NCBI RefSeq assembly: GCF_004363045.1
Contig: NZ_SNYJ01000006.1
Span: 158,091 to 222,090, forward strand
DNA: 64,000 nt
Source of the DNA: Aureibacillus halotolerans
Lineage (GTDB): Bacteria; Bacillota; Bacilli; Bacillales; DSM-28697
Direction: 5' to 3'
Position numbers and translations under genes: made by a program. A model generated the notes under the pieces. The model was not told where the DNA came from, ran no database searches, and was given only the letters and a program-made list of their open reading frames with translations. Positions 1 through 9,046 of the stretch are shown here, piece by piece. How positions within the stretch are numbered: position 1 is the stretch's first letter; the number at the start of each line of letters is the position of its first letter.

Positions 1-695
1 GCAGAACGTGCCTTTTCATGAAAAAGATCAAGCTCCATCATTTTCCCCGCTAGCACCCAGTTTGTCGTGCACAGGGCTGCCACTAGTGTGTTGGCAACGC
101 TACTCGCTTCAACCGCCTCTTGTCTGGAAAAGTGATCTTGCAGGACCTTTCGAGACTCGGATGTCTTTAGTTCATAGGTAGGAATGACCGCTACAAATGC
201 AATATCATCCAGCTTGTCGATGTGAATAAGATCTGTGCACTCTTCCCGATGTGACCCAATGATCAGACCCCCATAAACGGAAGCTGCCACATTGTCTAAA
301 TGACCTTCTTCAAGGCTAGCAATACGAAGCTTTTCTTCTTTGGAAAGATTAAGTTGCCCGATCTGGTTGACCAGTTCAATGGCTGCCACAATCGCTGAAG
401 CTGAGCTCCCGAGACCGCGCGCGAGCGGAATATTGCTATCGACAGCAACGTGATGTGGAAACTCCTCAAGGGAAACCCCTTGAGCTCGAGCCAGCTTGTC
501 CGCAACTTCGTAAAGAAGATTATCTTTACCCGTCGGAAGGCTTTCCAACTCCGGTGTACATCCTTTAAAGAACCACTGATCTGCTGGAGTAACGGTCAAT
601 TCTAGAAACCGATCGACCGCCATTCCTATCGAATCAAACCCGGGTCCAAGATTGGATGTACTCGCCGGAACTCGTATCATCCACATGTCATTCAT
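1..695 (-). CDS. thrB: Homoserine kinase ThrB, 3' end beyond the window
   Basis: GHMP-family kinase that phosphorylates homoserine for ThrC. Reading the minus strand from 695 gives an N-terminus with [17 protein letters not shown] (the family's [10 protein letters not shown] signature) and further on the ATP-binding loop [12 protein letters not shown]. About 231 codons are present; the family is usually near 300 residues, so roughly the last quarter lies off the left edge. The start ATG (693-695) overlaps the thrC stop in an ATGA arrangement, indicating translational coupling. It is the last gene of hom-thrC-thrB, the usual Bacillus order. The reading frame is intact as far as it is visible. 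Confidence 0.95.
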   Translation of the reverse strand, partial: MNDMWMIRVPASTSNLGPGFDSIGMAVDRFLELTVTPADQWFFKGCTPELESLPTGKDNLLYEVADKLARAQGVSLEEFPHHVAVDSNIPLARGLGSSASAIVAAIELVNQIGQLNLSKEEKLRIASLEEGHLDNVAASVYGGLIIGSHREECTDLIHIDKLDDIAFVAVIPTYELKTSESRKVLQDHFSRQEAVEASSVANTLVAALCTTNWVLAGKMMELDLFHEKARS

Positions 696-1753
696 GTCGC
701 TGACACCAATCCTTCAATATAATCGGCAACCACATTCTCATCATTTGGTAGCTTTTTCACTTCGACCCCTGCATGATCAATGGCCACACCTGGATCTTTC
801 AAGCCATTGCCCGTTAGAACAGCAACCACCCTAGAGCCTTGCTTGATCTTGCCTTCTTCCACATGCTTAAACACACCTGCAATCGATGCATTTGACGCTG
901 GCTCTGCGAAAACCCCTTCTTTACGTGTCAGCGTTTTGTAAGCATGAAGAATTTCTTCATCTGTCACTGCACTAATAAAGCCATTCGATTCATTTAACGC
1001 CGCTACAGCCTGCTTACGACTTGCTGGGTTTCCTATCCGAATCGCTGTTGCAATGGTTTCTGGTTGTTCAATTATTTTGTCATACACAATGGATGCGGCA
1101 CCTTCTGCTTGGAAACCGTGCACGATTGGCAAGCCTGTGGCATGCTTTTCATTGTATTCCTTAAACCCTTTCCAGTAAGCGGTAATGTTCCCCGCATTCC
1201 CGACTGGAATTGCAAGAACATCTGGCGCGCTCCCTAGCTGATTGCAAATTTCAAAGGCACTTGTTTTCTGGCCTTCAATTCGATAAGGATTTACAGAGTT
1301 TACGAGTGTGTAACGACCTGATTCTGAAATTTTACGCACCATTTTAAGCGCTTCGTCAAAATTGCCTTCAATAGAGACAACTTCTGCGCCATACATAACA
1401 GCTTGCGCAAGCTTCCCAAGGGCGATTTTCCCTTCTGGTATGACAACAACGCAGCGTAACCCAGCTCGCGCAGCATAGGCAGCTGCGGCAGCAGACGTAT
1501 TGCCGGTTGACGCACAGATGACCGCTTCACTGCCCTCTTCCTTTGCTTTCGCAACGGCCATCACCATGCCGCGGTCTTTAAATGAACCAGTTGGGTTGGC
1601 GCCTTCATACTTTACATGCAGGTCAATTCCAAGCTCTTTGGAAAGAGTATGAAGCGGAAGAAGAGGGGTATTTCCCTCTTGTAAAGAAAGAGCTGGCGTT
1701 TTTTCGGATACTGGAAGATCATTTTTAAATTCATGAATTAGTCCGTTCCACAT
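692..1753 (-). CDS. thrC: Threonine synthase ThrC
   Basis: PLP-dependent enzyme converting O-phosphohomoserine to threonine. It has 353 residues, the normal length for the Bacillus type. The pyridoxal lysine lies in [11 protein letters not shown] (about K59), followed by the [19 protein letters not shown] phosphate-binding region. It starts 5 bp after hom and overlaps thrB by 4 bp, so the three genes form one transcript. Fold-type II, cytosolic. No sign of damage. Confidence 0.97.
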   Translation of the reverse strand: MWNGLIHEFKNDLPVSEKTPALSLQEGNTPLLPLHTLSKELGIDLHVKYEGANPTGSFKDRGMVMAVAKAKEEGSEAVICASTGNTSAAAAAYAARAGLRCVVVIPEGKIALGKLAQAVMYGAEVVSIEGNFDEALKMVRKISESGRYTLVNSVNPYRIEGQKTSAFEICNQLGSAPDVLAIPVGNAGNITAYWKGFKEYNEKHATGLPIVHGFQAEGAASIVYDKIIEQPETIATAIRIGNPASRKQAVAALNESNGFISAVTDEEILHAYKTLTRKEGVFAEPASNASIAGVFKHVEEGKIKQGSRVVAVLTGNGLKDPGVAIDHAGVEVKKLPNDENVVADYIEGLVSAT

Positions 1754-1758
1754 CGTTG

Positions 1759-3063
1759 TTATTCCCCTTCCACACGATAGCTGCTATTAATTTGAAAAAC
1801 GACATCTAAATCATTTAGTTCATTAACGATACGTTCGTACGCTGACTTTTGTGCCGAGTGCGTAATCAAAACAATTTCAGCGATGCCTGGTTCGTCTTCT
1901 AACGGCAGTTGCATAATGCGTTCAAAGCCTATATTATTCGCGGCAAAAAGCTGTGTCATTTTTGAGAAGACGCCAACTTCGTCCTTTACTCTCAGGCGGA
2001 AAAAGTATTTTGATCGAATGGACTCATCACTTTTTAATTTCTTTTCATATTGAGGCGTGACAACCGTCTTGCCACTTACACCTAGACGCATGTTTTTAAT
2101 CACAGCAATGACATCTGAAACAACAGCAGTGGCGGTCGGCAATTTCCCTGCCCCAGGGCCATAAAACATCGTTTCACCTACAGACTCCCCATATACATAT
2201 ACGGCATTAAATTCGTCATTCACGGCCGCTAATGGATGCGTTGCTGGAAGAAGGGTCGGTTGAACGGAGATCTCAATCTCATCACCATCACGCTCGGCAA
2301 TGCCGATCAGTTTCATCACGTAGCCCATTTTTTTGCTGAATGCCAAATCCTCACCAGACACTTGAGAAATGCCTTTAATATCCACATCCTGCAAACCGAC
2401 GTTCATTGAAAAACCCAATGTCGCCAAAATCGCCATTTTCCGTGCCGCATCAATGCCTTCAACGTCTGACGTTGGGTCTGCTTCTGCATAACCGAGCTTT
2501 TGTGCTTCAAAAAGAACATCATCAAAGGAACGAGAATCCTGAATCATTTTTGTAAGAATGTAATTGGTCGTTCCATTAACAATGCCCATCATTTTCGTAA
2601 TCCGATCGGACGCGAGCCCGTCAGACAAGCTTCTTAAAATTGGGATTCCTCCCGCAACACTTGCTTCATAGTAAAGATCACAGCCATTTGCCCGTGCGAT
2701 CTCATGCAGCTCAGGTCCATGTACAGCCATTAAGTCCTTATTTGCAGTAATAACGCTTTTTTTGTTTTCAAGCGCTCGGATGAGATATTCTTTTGTTTCA
2801 TCTACGCCCCCCATGACCTCTACAATGAGGTCCAATTCAGGGTCATCCAATACGTCGTATGGATTTTCAGTGAGGACGATGTCATTTGCTGGCCATCCAC
2901 GTTCCTTAGTGCCGTCTTTCACGAGTACTTTTTCAATTTGTATTGGACAGCCGACCTTATGCATCAATTGATCTTGATGGCGATAAATGATTTCAGCCAC
3001 ACCTGTGCCAACTGTGCCTAATCCTAACAATCCAATAGAAACATGATTCTTCAAACGTCCCAC
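1759..3063 (-). CDS. hom: Homoserine dehydrogenase with ACT domain
   Basis: NAD(P)-dependent reduction of aspartate semialdehyde to homoserine, the branch point to threonine and methionine. The N-terminal Rossmann motif is [12 protein letters not shown], the catalytic domain contains TANKDLMA and [18 protein letters not shown], and a C-terminal ACT domain (about residues 350-430, [11 protein letters not shown]) probably senses threonine. The frame opens with GTG at 3063. A TTG at 3054, preceded by GGGGTGG, is an equally good start and would remove three residues. First gene of the hom-thrC-thrB operon; the promoter is at 3123-3152. Confidence 0.96.
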   Translation of the reverse strand: MGRLKNHVSIGLLGLGTVGTGVAEIIYRHQDQLMHKVGCPIQIEKVLVKDGTKERGWPANDIVLTENPYDVLDDPELDLIVEVMGGVDETKEYLIRALENKKSVITANKDLMAVHGPELHEIARANGCDLYYEASVAGGIPILRSLSDGLASDRITKMMGIVNGTTNYILTKMIQDSRSFDDVLFEAQKLGYAEADPTSDVEGIDAARKMAILATLGFSMNVGLQDVDIKGISQVSGEDLAFSKKMGYVMKLIGIAERDGDEIEISVQPTLLPATHPLAAVNDEFNAVYVYGESVGETMFYGPGAGKLPTATAVVSDVIAVIKNMRLGVSGKTVVTPQYEKKLKSDESIRSKYFFRLRVKDEVGVFSKMTQLFAANNIGFERIMQLPLEDEPGIAEIVLITHSAQKSAYERIVNELNDLDVVFQINSSYRVEGE

Positions 3064-3122
3064 CCCACTGTCTTTTATATATAAACAATTGTATTCTTCA
3101 GGAGAACAACTTCATATGTGAC

Positions 3123-3152
3123 ATTATAATCTTGCGGTTCACTGTTTGACAA
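3123..3152 (-). promoter_or_regulatory. Sigma-A type promoter of the hom-thrC-thrB operon
   Basis: On the minus strand a -35 box TTGTCA (3147-3152) and a perfect -10 box TATAAT (3123-3128) are separated by 18 nt, about 60 nt upstream of hom. No T-box or other riboswitch motif was recognised in the short leader. Confidence 0.7.
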
Positions 3153-3172
3153 GGGGCAGACATCTCTTTTTT

Positions 3173-4093
3173 TCACCTATTCACCCTTCTTGCCTCATGT
3201 AGCCACGACAAATGCTTAGCAAGCTCCGCCGTACGTTGCCCTCCAAGCTGTATGATCATCTTGAGATTGCTCTCATATAAAGAAATTTTATCTTCAAGCT
3301 TTTGACGTTTAAGATTGCGTTGCTCTTCTGATCCTTCAGATTCCGCAAGCTCGATGGCGTCAAGTGGGAAAAGGAGCCTTGCAATCAACAGGGTCCATCC
3401 AAGTCGAGAAAGCTTTCTATAGGTTAAAAAGTCCCTCAACCAAGACACTGCCGCTCCGTTTCTTCGGAACAGTAATGGTCTAAGCTGTTCCGCAAGATCT
3501 CTTGCTGGATGATCATAAATCCAATTAACCGGAAGAGAATAATAAAAGGATTGTTGATGACGGCTACGTCTAGCAATAACCGGCGCATCAGAACCTCTTG
3601 GGTCATGGTCGAACCATGCGTCCTTTGCCATTGAAATGGCATTTTCACCTAACGCTTTGACGTACCACGTGTACGAGCTTTCTGTTTCCTTCCATTGGTC
3701 TAAGCGTTGTGCCCACAGCTCAGGCCATTGCCCATACGAAGACAATTCTTTTACTGGCAAATTCAATTGCAAGGATGCATTTTGAAACCGTGCCAGCGCC
3801 TCTGCCGTTTGTGAAAAGGGCGTGACAGGATTTCTAATGAAAAACAAGATCCCTTCCACATTTAGATGCCGCGTCACAAATCCACCATCTATCCTTTTTA
3901 CTGCCACAGCAGTTGGTAGCAATAAAGACAAATCATAATTCAACCAGCCTAGCAATTCCTTCTTTTCCTTTAACAGCAGTGAGTCTAGCGGGGCAAAGAA
4001 AAATGTACCCTCTGAAGACGTCAGCAAAAAATCTTTTTCTTCTTTCACTTGAATGCCGTATAGTTCAGTCCATTGAGTAAACGTCACGATCAC
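3173..4093 (-). CDS. yutH: Spore coat-associated protein YutH
   Basis: 306-residue protein resembling B. subtilis YutH, a CotS/YutH-type (kinase-like fold) protein associated with the spore coat. The assignment rests on overall sequence character (for example HDPRGSDAPVIARRSRHQ and DRYKL-like C-terminal basic helices) and on position next to hom and yutG, as in B. subtilis. No signal peptide or membrane segment is seen. Transcribed divergently from yutG. Probably expressed in the mother cell, although no sporulation promoter was pinned down. Confidence 0.75.
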   Translation of the reverse strand: MIVTFTQWTELYGIQVKEEKDFLLTSSEGTFFFAPLDSLLLKEKKELLGWLNYDLSLLLPTAVAVKRIDGGFVTRHLNVEGILFFIRNPVTPFSQTAEALARFQNASLQLNLPVKELSSYGQWPELWAQRLDQWKETESSYTWYVKALGENAISMAKDAWFDHDPRGSDAPVIARRSRHQQSFYYSLPVNWIYDHPARDLAEQLRPLLFRRNGAAVSWLRDFLTYRKLSRLGWTLLIARLLFPLDAIELAESEGSEEQRNLKRQKLEDKISLYESNLKMIIQLGGQRTAELAKHLSWLHEARRVNR

Positions 4094-4225
4094 TCCCTCC
4101 TTTACTAAGAGAATATGACCGCCATTGGAGATTTACTCATAGACATGAAGTGGTTTCGGCATGACGCATAGTAGGTCGCTTCCCTGTGAAAGCTACATCG
4201 TAATGATTCGGAAAGGAAGACAATA

Positions 4226-4717
4226 ATGAACGAATCCTGTTTACTTTATCAAGAGGCCTTTGCTGCACTGCAAAGACGTGGTGTGACGCTAGACGACATT
4301 GCCGATCTAGTCTATTTTTTGCAAGAGCCTTATCATCCAGGACTAAAAAGACAGGTATGCCTGCACAATGTTGAACGAGTCATTCGCAAACGTGAAGTAC
4401 AAAATGCGATTGTCACAGGCATTGCATTGGACGAATTAGCTGAAAATGACCAGCTGAATGAGCCTTTATTGCAAACGATAAAAAACGATGAAAGTCTTTA
4501 TGGGATAGATGAAGTGATTGCCCTTTCCATCGTCAACGTCTATGGATCGATTGGCTTTACAAATTACGGCTATATCGATAAGGTGAAACCTGGGATTTTA
4601 GCACGATTGAATGACAAAAGCTCGGGTGAATGCCATACGTTTTTAGATGATATTGTTGGAGCCATTGCCGCTGCTGCATCCAGTCGGCTTGCTCATAGTG
4701 CAGAGGTGAACTCCTAA
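4226..4717 (+). CDS. yutG: YutG, phosphatidylglycerophosphatase A-like protein
   Basis: 163-residue cytosolic protein of the YutG/PgpA family, with the conserved ending of PgpA-like proteins (TFLDDIVGAIAAAAS) and a helical N-terminal part (GVTLDDIADLVYFLQ). Despite its name the YutG branch is soluble and lacks the membrane segments of Gram-negative PgpA. A Shine-Dalgarno AAAGGAAG lies 8 nt before the ATG. It converges on yutF with only 3 bp between the stops. The substrate in Firmicutes is not settled. Confidence 0.75.
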   Translation: MNESCLLYQEAFAALQRRGVTLDDIADLVYFLQEPYHPGLKRQVCLHNVERVIRKREVQNAIVTGIALDELAENDQLNEPLLQTIKNDESLYGIDEVIALSIVNVYGSIGFTNYGYIDKVKPGILARLNDKSSGECHTFLDDIVGAIAAAASSRLAHSAEVNS

Positions 4718-4720
4718 AGC

Positions 4721-5485
4721 CTAAACGGGAACTTCGTCAAGTGTATCAACCACCCAGGTTGGGGCTTGCTGCACATTTAATAGGTGCTCTTTCTTCGTCA
4801 CGCCTGTATGGACAAGAAGAGTATCGATCCCCGCACGAATGCCTGCCAAAATGTCGGTATCATAATTGTCACCAACCATAACGACGTCTTCTTTAGGCAA
4901 CCCGAGACGTTCCATTGCTTGTTCGACAATAATGGCTTCCGGCTTTCCTATAAAAATAGGTGCCTGACCTGTTGATATTTCGACAACCGATGTGATCGCG
5001 CCATTGCCAGGCAAAAAGCCTCGTTCTGTCACAAGCGCTCGATCGGAATTTGTTGAAATAAATGTGGCGCCGTTCCTTACAGCTAAACATGCTTTTGCGA
5101 GTTTCTCATACGTCACTTCTTGATCGAGACCGACCACGACATAATCTGGGTGGGTCTCTTCATAGGACAAGCCTTCTTTTTCAAGAGCGACCTTTAACCC
5201 TTCTTGCCCAATAAAGTACACTGAACGCCCTTTGTCTCGTTCCTTAATGAAATGAGCTGTAGCCATACTGGTTGTAATGACGTGTTTCGCTTCTGCTGGA
5301 ACGCCAAATGATTGTAGCTTGGCAGCAACCTCTTCTGGTCGTTTTGTTGAATTGTTCGTCACAAATAAATAATCCATTTGTTTTTCCCGCAGACGAGACA
5401 CAAATCTAGTCGCTTCAGCTATTTCTTCTGAGCCTTTATACATCGTGCCATCTAGATCGATCAAGTAGCCTTTGTAGGTTTTCAT
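4721..5485 (-). CDS. yutF: HAD-superfamily phosphatase YutF (NagD-like)
   Basis: 254 residues. Motif I is DLDGTMYKG near the N-terminus, motif II is the TNNST segment (FVTNNSTKRP), a C2-type cap lies between, and motif III/IV is KPEAI followed by GDNYDTDI. These define the TIGR01457/NagD group of haloacid dehalogenase-like phosphatases, probably acting on sugar phosphates or nucleotides. The start codon overlaps the stop of yutE by 4 bp (ATGA), so the two genes are coupled. Confidence 0.88.
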   Translation of the reverse strand: MKTYKGYLIDLDGTMYKGSEEIAEATRFVSRLREKQMDYLFVTNNSTKRPEEVAAKLQSFGVPAEAKHVITTSMATAHFIKERDKGRSVYFIGQEGLKVALEKEGLSYEETHPDYVVVGLDQEVTYEKLAKACLAVRNGATFISTNSDRALVTERGFLPGNGAITSVVEISTGQAPIFIGKPEAIIVEQAMERLGLPKEDVVMVGDNYDTDILAGIRAGIDTLLVHTGVTKKEHLLNVQQAPTWVVDTLDEVPV

Positions 5486-5955
5486 GATGTAGGTTCCTCT
5501 CTATCCTTATCCTGTTTGTTCTCTGCCTTGAAGGCATGAACAGAGGTTTCTTGTTTCATAAAGCTTCGGACCGCCTCTGGAAACGACTGAAGAGCCTCCC
5601 AGCTTGCTTTAACCGTCTCTTGGAGGGTAACACTATCGATACGGTAAAATTGCCTCACAACATGGCCTCGCTGCTCTAACAGCTTCAAGAGCTGCTGACT
5701 TTCTTTCTTCGAGACCACCTGCTCGTCCTCCATAATTGCAATAATATCTTCATAGCTGCCAGGGTCCCGCATGAAATAGCCATCAATGAGCAAATTCCCC
5801 GTATCGACAACGGCTTCAATCCAACCTTGGACCATACGTTCGAAGGCTAATTGATCAATGTCTGAGACCCATGAACGTTGTGTCCTGTAAATGTCGTTAA
5901 GTCGCTCTATATAGGTTAGCTGTTCCTCAATAAGTGTACGATCCACAAAATACAA
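5482..5955 (-). CDS. yutE: YutE, DUF86/HepT-like protein
   Basis: About 157 residues, YutE-type member of the DUF86 (HepT) family, all-helical. The family's toxin branch has an R-X(4-6)-H-X-Y active site; here the corresponding segment reads RGHVVRQFYR, so the histidine is displaced and RNase activity is doubtful. An ATG exists at 5970, but the TTG at 5955 is preceded at good distance by GGAG and gives an N-terminus MYFVDR like that of B. subtilis YutE, so I prefer it. No partner MNT antitoxin gene is nearby, which argues for a housekeeping role. Confidence 0.75.
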   Translation of the reverse strand: MYFVDRTLIEEQLTYIERLNDIYRTQRSWVSDIDQLAFERMVQGWIEAVVDTGNLLIDGYFMRDPGSYEDIIAIMEDEQVVSKKESQQLLKLLEQRGHVVRQFYRIDSVTLQETVKASWEALQSFPEAVRSFMKQETSVHAFKAENKQDKDREEPTS

Positions 5956-6043
5956 TGTCTTCAACTCCATTCCAACCGTTTTCCCGAACCTTCTCGCATG
6001 ACTCCTTGCCTCGTGGGTACATTAATGGCAAGGAGGTGAAGAG

Positions 6044-6319
6044 ATGACTGAGCAGTATAGCGACTTTAAAAATGTAGAAGCCATGCGAAATCAGCTCACG
6101 CCTGAACAATTGCCAGAAGGCCCCTATGGGTCTCCACGCAATAAATACACACCCGTCATCAACAAAAGCACTCCATGGAAGGATGGGCAGCGTTACTTGA
6201 GTGCATTTAATTACAACGACAAAGAAGCGCACCAAGATACGATGCGCCAAATGCCTGGAGCCCATCCTCCCCATGACGATCCCGATCGCACAGAGCAAAA
6301 TCCTGATGCGCCGAAATAA
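6044..6319 (+). CDS. Small conserved hypothetical protein, possibly DUF3905
   Basis: 91 residues, hydrophilic, rich in Pro, Asp, Asn and Gln, without signal peptide or membrane segment. A conserved-looking core NKSTPWKDGQRYLSAFNY recalls a short Bacillus family that I believe is DUF3905; this is from memory and uncertain. A strong ribosome site AAGGAGGTGAAGAG precedes the ATG. It is transcribed away from yutE. The function is unknown. Confidence 0.7.
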   Translation: MTEQYSDFKNVEAMRNQLTPEQLPEGPYGSPRNKYTPVINKSTPWKDGQRYLSAFNYNDKEAHQDTMRQMPGAHPPHDDPDRTEQNPDAPK

Positions 6320-6363
6320 CTCGTTCCACATCAGCCAAGATGAAGCTGGTGTGGATTTATTGT

Positions 6364-6800
6364 ATTTCACTGCCCAATGATGTTCTGACCTGCGCTTCTG
6401 TACAACGGCGCTACGCTTTTCTTGGCTAGCTCCGCGCCGTAGAAGCTGCGGCGCAGAAATCCTCGGGCTAGGGAAATGTGGAGAACCATTTCACTGCCCA
6501 ATGATGTTCTGACCTGCGCTTCTGTACAACGGCGCTACGCTTTTCTTGGCTAGCTCCGCGCCGTAGAAGCTGCGGCGCAGAAATCCTCGGGCTAGGGAAA
6601 TGTGGAGAACCATTTCACTGCCCAATGATGTTCTGACCTGCGCTTCTGTACAACGGCGCTACGCTTTTCTTTGGCTAGCTTCGGCTCGCTGAAGCTGCGA
6701 GGTAGAAATCCCGGTTCGAGAGAAATGTGAAGAACCATTTCTTCGCCCCGTGATGTTCTACTCTGCGCTTCAAAGCATGCTCGCCTACGCTTTTCTTCTC
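6364..6800. repeat. Tandem 124-bp repeat, three copies plus a diverged fourth
   Basis: Units begin at 6364, 6488, 6612 and 6737 with ATTTCACTGCCCAATGATG or a variant. The first two are nearly identical, the third has a divergent right half and the fourth is degenerate. Each unit is GC-rich and carries the inverted motif GCGCCGTAGAAGCTGCGGCGC. The fourth copy reaches into the 3' end of yutD. Short open frames here are by-products of the repeat. There are no spacers, so it is not a CRISPR array. Confidence 0.9.
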
Positions 6801-7060
6801 CCCAACACAAAATAGGGGCAGCCGAAGTTGCAGTACTCGTATAGGTAATCTTGTAGGGTGCTTATTTTTTTGTCGAAGGGGGCTTTGTTTTGGTCGTCGT
6901 CGTAAAAGCCTCTTAGTCTTAACTGGTTGTATCCCCAATCGCCTACGATGTAATCGTATTTGTTCAAGATATCGCTATATCTTTCTTTAAAAACGTCTTC
7001 TTTAAACGCTTCTCTGAAGTTTTCTATGATTTCATATTGATTTCCTTGGATCTGGATCAA
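6785..7060 (-). CDS. yutD: YutD (DUF1027)
   Basis: The core matches Bacillus YutD: EAFKEDVFKERY, KYDYIVGDWGYNQLRLRGFY and YLYEYCNFGCPYFVL. An ATG lies at 7087, but the TTG at 7060 follows AAAAGGATGTGA, a near-perfect ribosome site at 9 nt, and gives the usual N-terminal length (91 residues). The last residues, GRRKA, and the stop are encoded by sequence shared with the adjacent repeat (AGAAGAAAAGCGTAG), so the original C-terminus seems to have been replaced. The function of the family is unknown. Confidence 0.85.
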   Translation of the reverse strand: MIQIQGNQYEIIENFREAFKEDVFKERYSDILNKYDYIVGDWGYNQLRLRGFYDDDQNKAPFDKKISTLQDYLYEYCNFGCPYFVLGRRKA

Positions 7061-7263
7061 TCGCTCACATCCTTTTCTCCCCATCATTTTACCACATTTT
7101 CTTCATAAGGAAGGGCTAGGATCTAGAATTCGTATGTGTTAGGCGTTTGTGCTTTTTACGTGTCGTTTCTTCTTTGCCGAACACAAGCATTACGAAAAGC
7201 CATAAATTGCTTGTTAATTGTTTTCTACTCTTAGGCAAGCTATGCAAAAGGAGGTTTTTCAAA

Positions 7264-7896
7264 ATGAAACGTTTTTTAGGTCTTGCTTATCTCACAATCA
7301 TTCTTGCTGGATGCCAAAACATTGGTCAGGAAAATGCTCTCTACTCAAGAGATTCTCATGATGCTGCACCGCTACCAAATCAAGAGGTTGAGCACAACAT
7401 ATACAATACAAGCGCTCATGGCATGGAGAAGGTCAATAATGGTCTTGGCGCTGTGCGTGTTCGCCAACAGGACATCCCTAATAACAAAATGACAATACCA
7501 AGCATCAACAAAAAAGACTTGGCCGCCATCATCAGTGGGTTGGTAACAACGATAAAAGGTGTGGACGAGTCCGCTACTTTAGTGACGGATAAAGAGGTAC
7601 TGATTGCTTATGATCGTAGTGCTGGGAACAAAGAGGACATTGCGGATCAAGTGAAAAAATCTGCGCTTTCTGTCATTCCACGCTGGTTTCATGTGTATGT
7701 TGCTGATGATGCTGATTTGTTAACTGAGATTGAGCGTCTTGGCGAACTACCTGCTAGAAAAGAAAAAACGCGGAATGAAGTGACGAACATGATTCAGACG
7801 ATGATCGCAAACTACCCTCAAGGGGAACGAGTAAGCGATAGCGAAAATGAGAATGGCGAGATGGATGGAGAAATGGATTGGTCTTCTTCTAAGTAA
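7264..7896 (+). CDS. YhcN/YlaJ-family sporulation lipoprotein (YutC-like)
   Basis: 210 residues from the ATG at 7264, which has an ideal AAAGGAGG 9 nt upstream; the longer upstream frame lacks one. The N-terminus is a lipoprotein signal (LAYLTIILAGC, lipobox L-A-G-C). The C-terminal half has the YhcN/YlaJ domain (LAAIISGLVTTIKGVDESATLVTDKEVLIAYD), found in membrane lipoproteins of the forespore and spore. The acidic tail (SENENGEMDGEMDW) is variable in the family. Its position between yutD and lytH matches B. subtilis yutC. Confidence 0.82.
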   Translation: MKRFLGLAYLTIILAGCQNIGQENALYSRDSHDAAPLPNQEVEHNIYNTSAHGMEKVNNGLGAVRVRQQDIPNNKMTIPSINKKDLAAIISGLVTTIKGVDESATLVTDKEVLIAYDRSAGNKEDIADQVKKSALSVIPRWFHVYVADDADLLTEIERLGELPARKEKTRNEVTNMIQTMIANYPQGERVSDSENENGEMDGEMDWSSSK

Positions 7897-7935
7897 AGGA
7901 AGAAAAAGAGTACGTTCAGAAAGGAGGGATCGACG

Positions 7936-8925
7936 ATGGGGTCAATGGGACGAAGAATCGTATTGCTAGTGAGCACATTATGTCTAGGAATACTTGCTTA
8001 CACCCCTATCACTTCTGCCGCGGAATGGACGGTGGATGATGAACGGGCGTTGTACGATAAAATGGAGGCGTTAACTCATATTCCGTGGCATGCATGGGCA
8101 GCAATGGATCAATATGAGCGGAATGTACGAGCAGTGCGGAAGGATTTACCGAAGGCAGAGAGAATTGGCGTCTACTTTACTGATGCCGAATGGAGTGGGT
8201 ACGCCAATAATCAACAAGCAGATACAGTGCCATGGCGTATTGAATTATTTGAAGGGGTCGGTCAAGATGGTGACAACGATGGAAAAGCTGACCGTGAAGA
8301 CCCCGAAGATGTCCTTTATACACTAAGCAAACAAATTGTCCCATTTGGATATTCCGCATCTCATATTAAAGAAGCGCTTTGGCGAAGATACCAGCGTGAC
8401 CAATCCGTTCGGTCCATCCATGCAATGTCAATGATTTATCAAAAAATGGGCACACATCAATTGATTGAACGACACTTCCCACTCCCCCTTTCTTCTCATT
8501 ATTCATACCGTAGCACATGGGGCGCCAAACGAGGCTTCGGTGGTTTACGTATTCACGAAGGCACTGACCTGTTTGCTAGTTATGGAACACCGGTGATGGC
8601 CACAACATACGGTGTCGTCGAAATGAAAGGGTGGAACCGCTATGGTGGATGGCGTTTAGGAATCCGAGATGCAAACAATGTATACCATTACTTTGCGCAC
8701 CTCCAAGGTTTCTCTGAAGACATCGACATAGGAACAATTGTCACCCCTGGACAACAAATTGGTTCGGTAGGAAGTTCTGGGTATGGACCGCCTGGTACCC
8801 AAGGTAAATTCCCCCCACATCTCCATTATGGCATGTACAAGGACAATGGGTTCACCGAGTTCTCATTTGACCCTTTCCCTTCCCTACGTGTGTGGGAACG
8901 ACAAACAAGAGCAAAGAGAAAATGA
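7936..8925 (+). CDS. lytH: M23 endopeptidase LytH/YunA
   Basis: 329-residue secreted peptidoglycan hydrolase. It has a signal peptide (IVLLVSTLCLGILAYTPITSAAE) and a C-terminal LytM/M23 domain with zinc ligands in RIHEGTDLFA (H-x3-D) and HLHYG; the first histidine of the catalytic pair is in YHYFAHLQ. B. subtilis LytH is an L-Ala-D-Glu endopeptidase that forms single L-Ala side chains in the spore cortex. The same role is likely, given yunB next door. Ribosome site AAAGGAGGG 7 nt before ATG. Confidence 0.9.
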   Translation: MGSMGRRIVLLVSTLCLGILAYTPITSAAEWTVDDERALYDKMEALTHIPWHAWAAMDQYERNVRAVRKDLPKAERIGVYFTDAEWSGYANNQQADTVPWRIELFEGVGQDGDNDGKADREDPEDVLYTLSKQIVPFGYSASHIKEALWRRYQRDQSVRSIHAMSMIYQKMGTHQLIERHFPLPLSSHYSYRSTWGAKRGFGGLRIHEGTDLFASYGTPVMATTYGVVEMKGWNRYGGWRLGIRDANNVYHYFAHLQGFSEDIDIGTIVTPGQQIGSVGSSGYGPPGTQGKFPPHLHYGMYKDNGFTEFSFDPFPSLRVWERQTRAKRK

Positions 8926-8960
8926 GAGCATAGTACTCATTTTTCTTGCTCTTGTTTTTC
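8905..8960 (+). terminator. Terminator at the end of lytH
   Basis: Long hairpin with arms 8905-8926 and 8936-8955 (outer stem ACAAGAGCAA/TTGCTCTTGT) followed by TTTTC. It overlaps the lytH stop codon. Confidence 0.6.
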
Positions 8961-9046
8961 TAAAGCGTAGATGTCTTATAATCAATTGGTGCCGAGGCGA
9001 GCACTTTTGCGCGCAATAAGAGATTTTCATTTGATCAGCTTGCTTA

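Noticed and set aside
5482..5955. HepT-MNT toxin-antitoxin system around the DUF86 protein
   Set aside because: No nucleotidyltransferase antitoxin gene is adjacent, the active-site motif is not canonical, and the locus matches the housekeeping yut cluster.
6364..6800. Direct repeats considered as a CRISPR array
   Set aside because: Units are 124 bp, abut directly with no unique spacers, and no cas genes are present.
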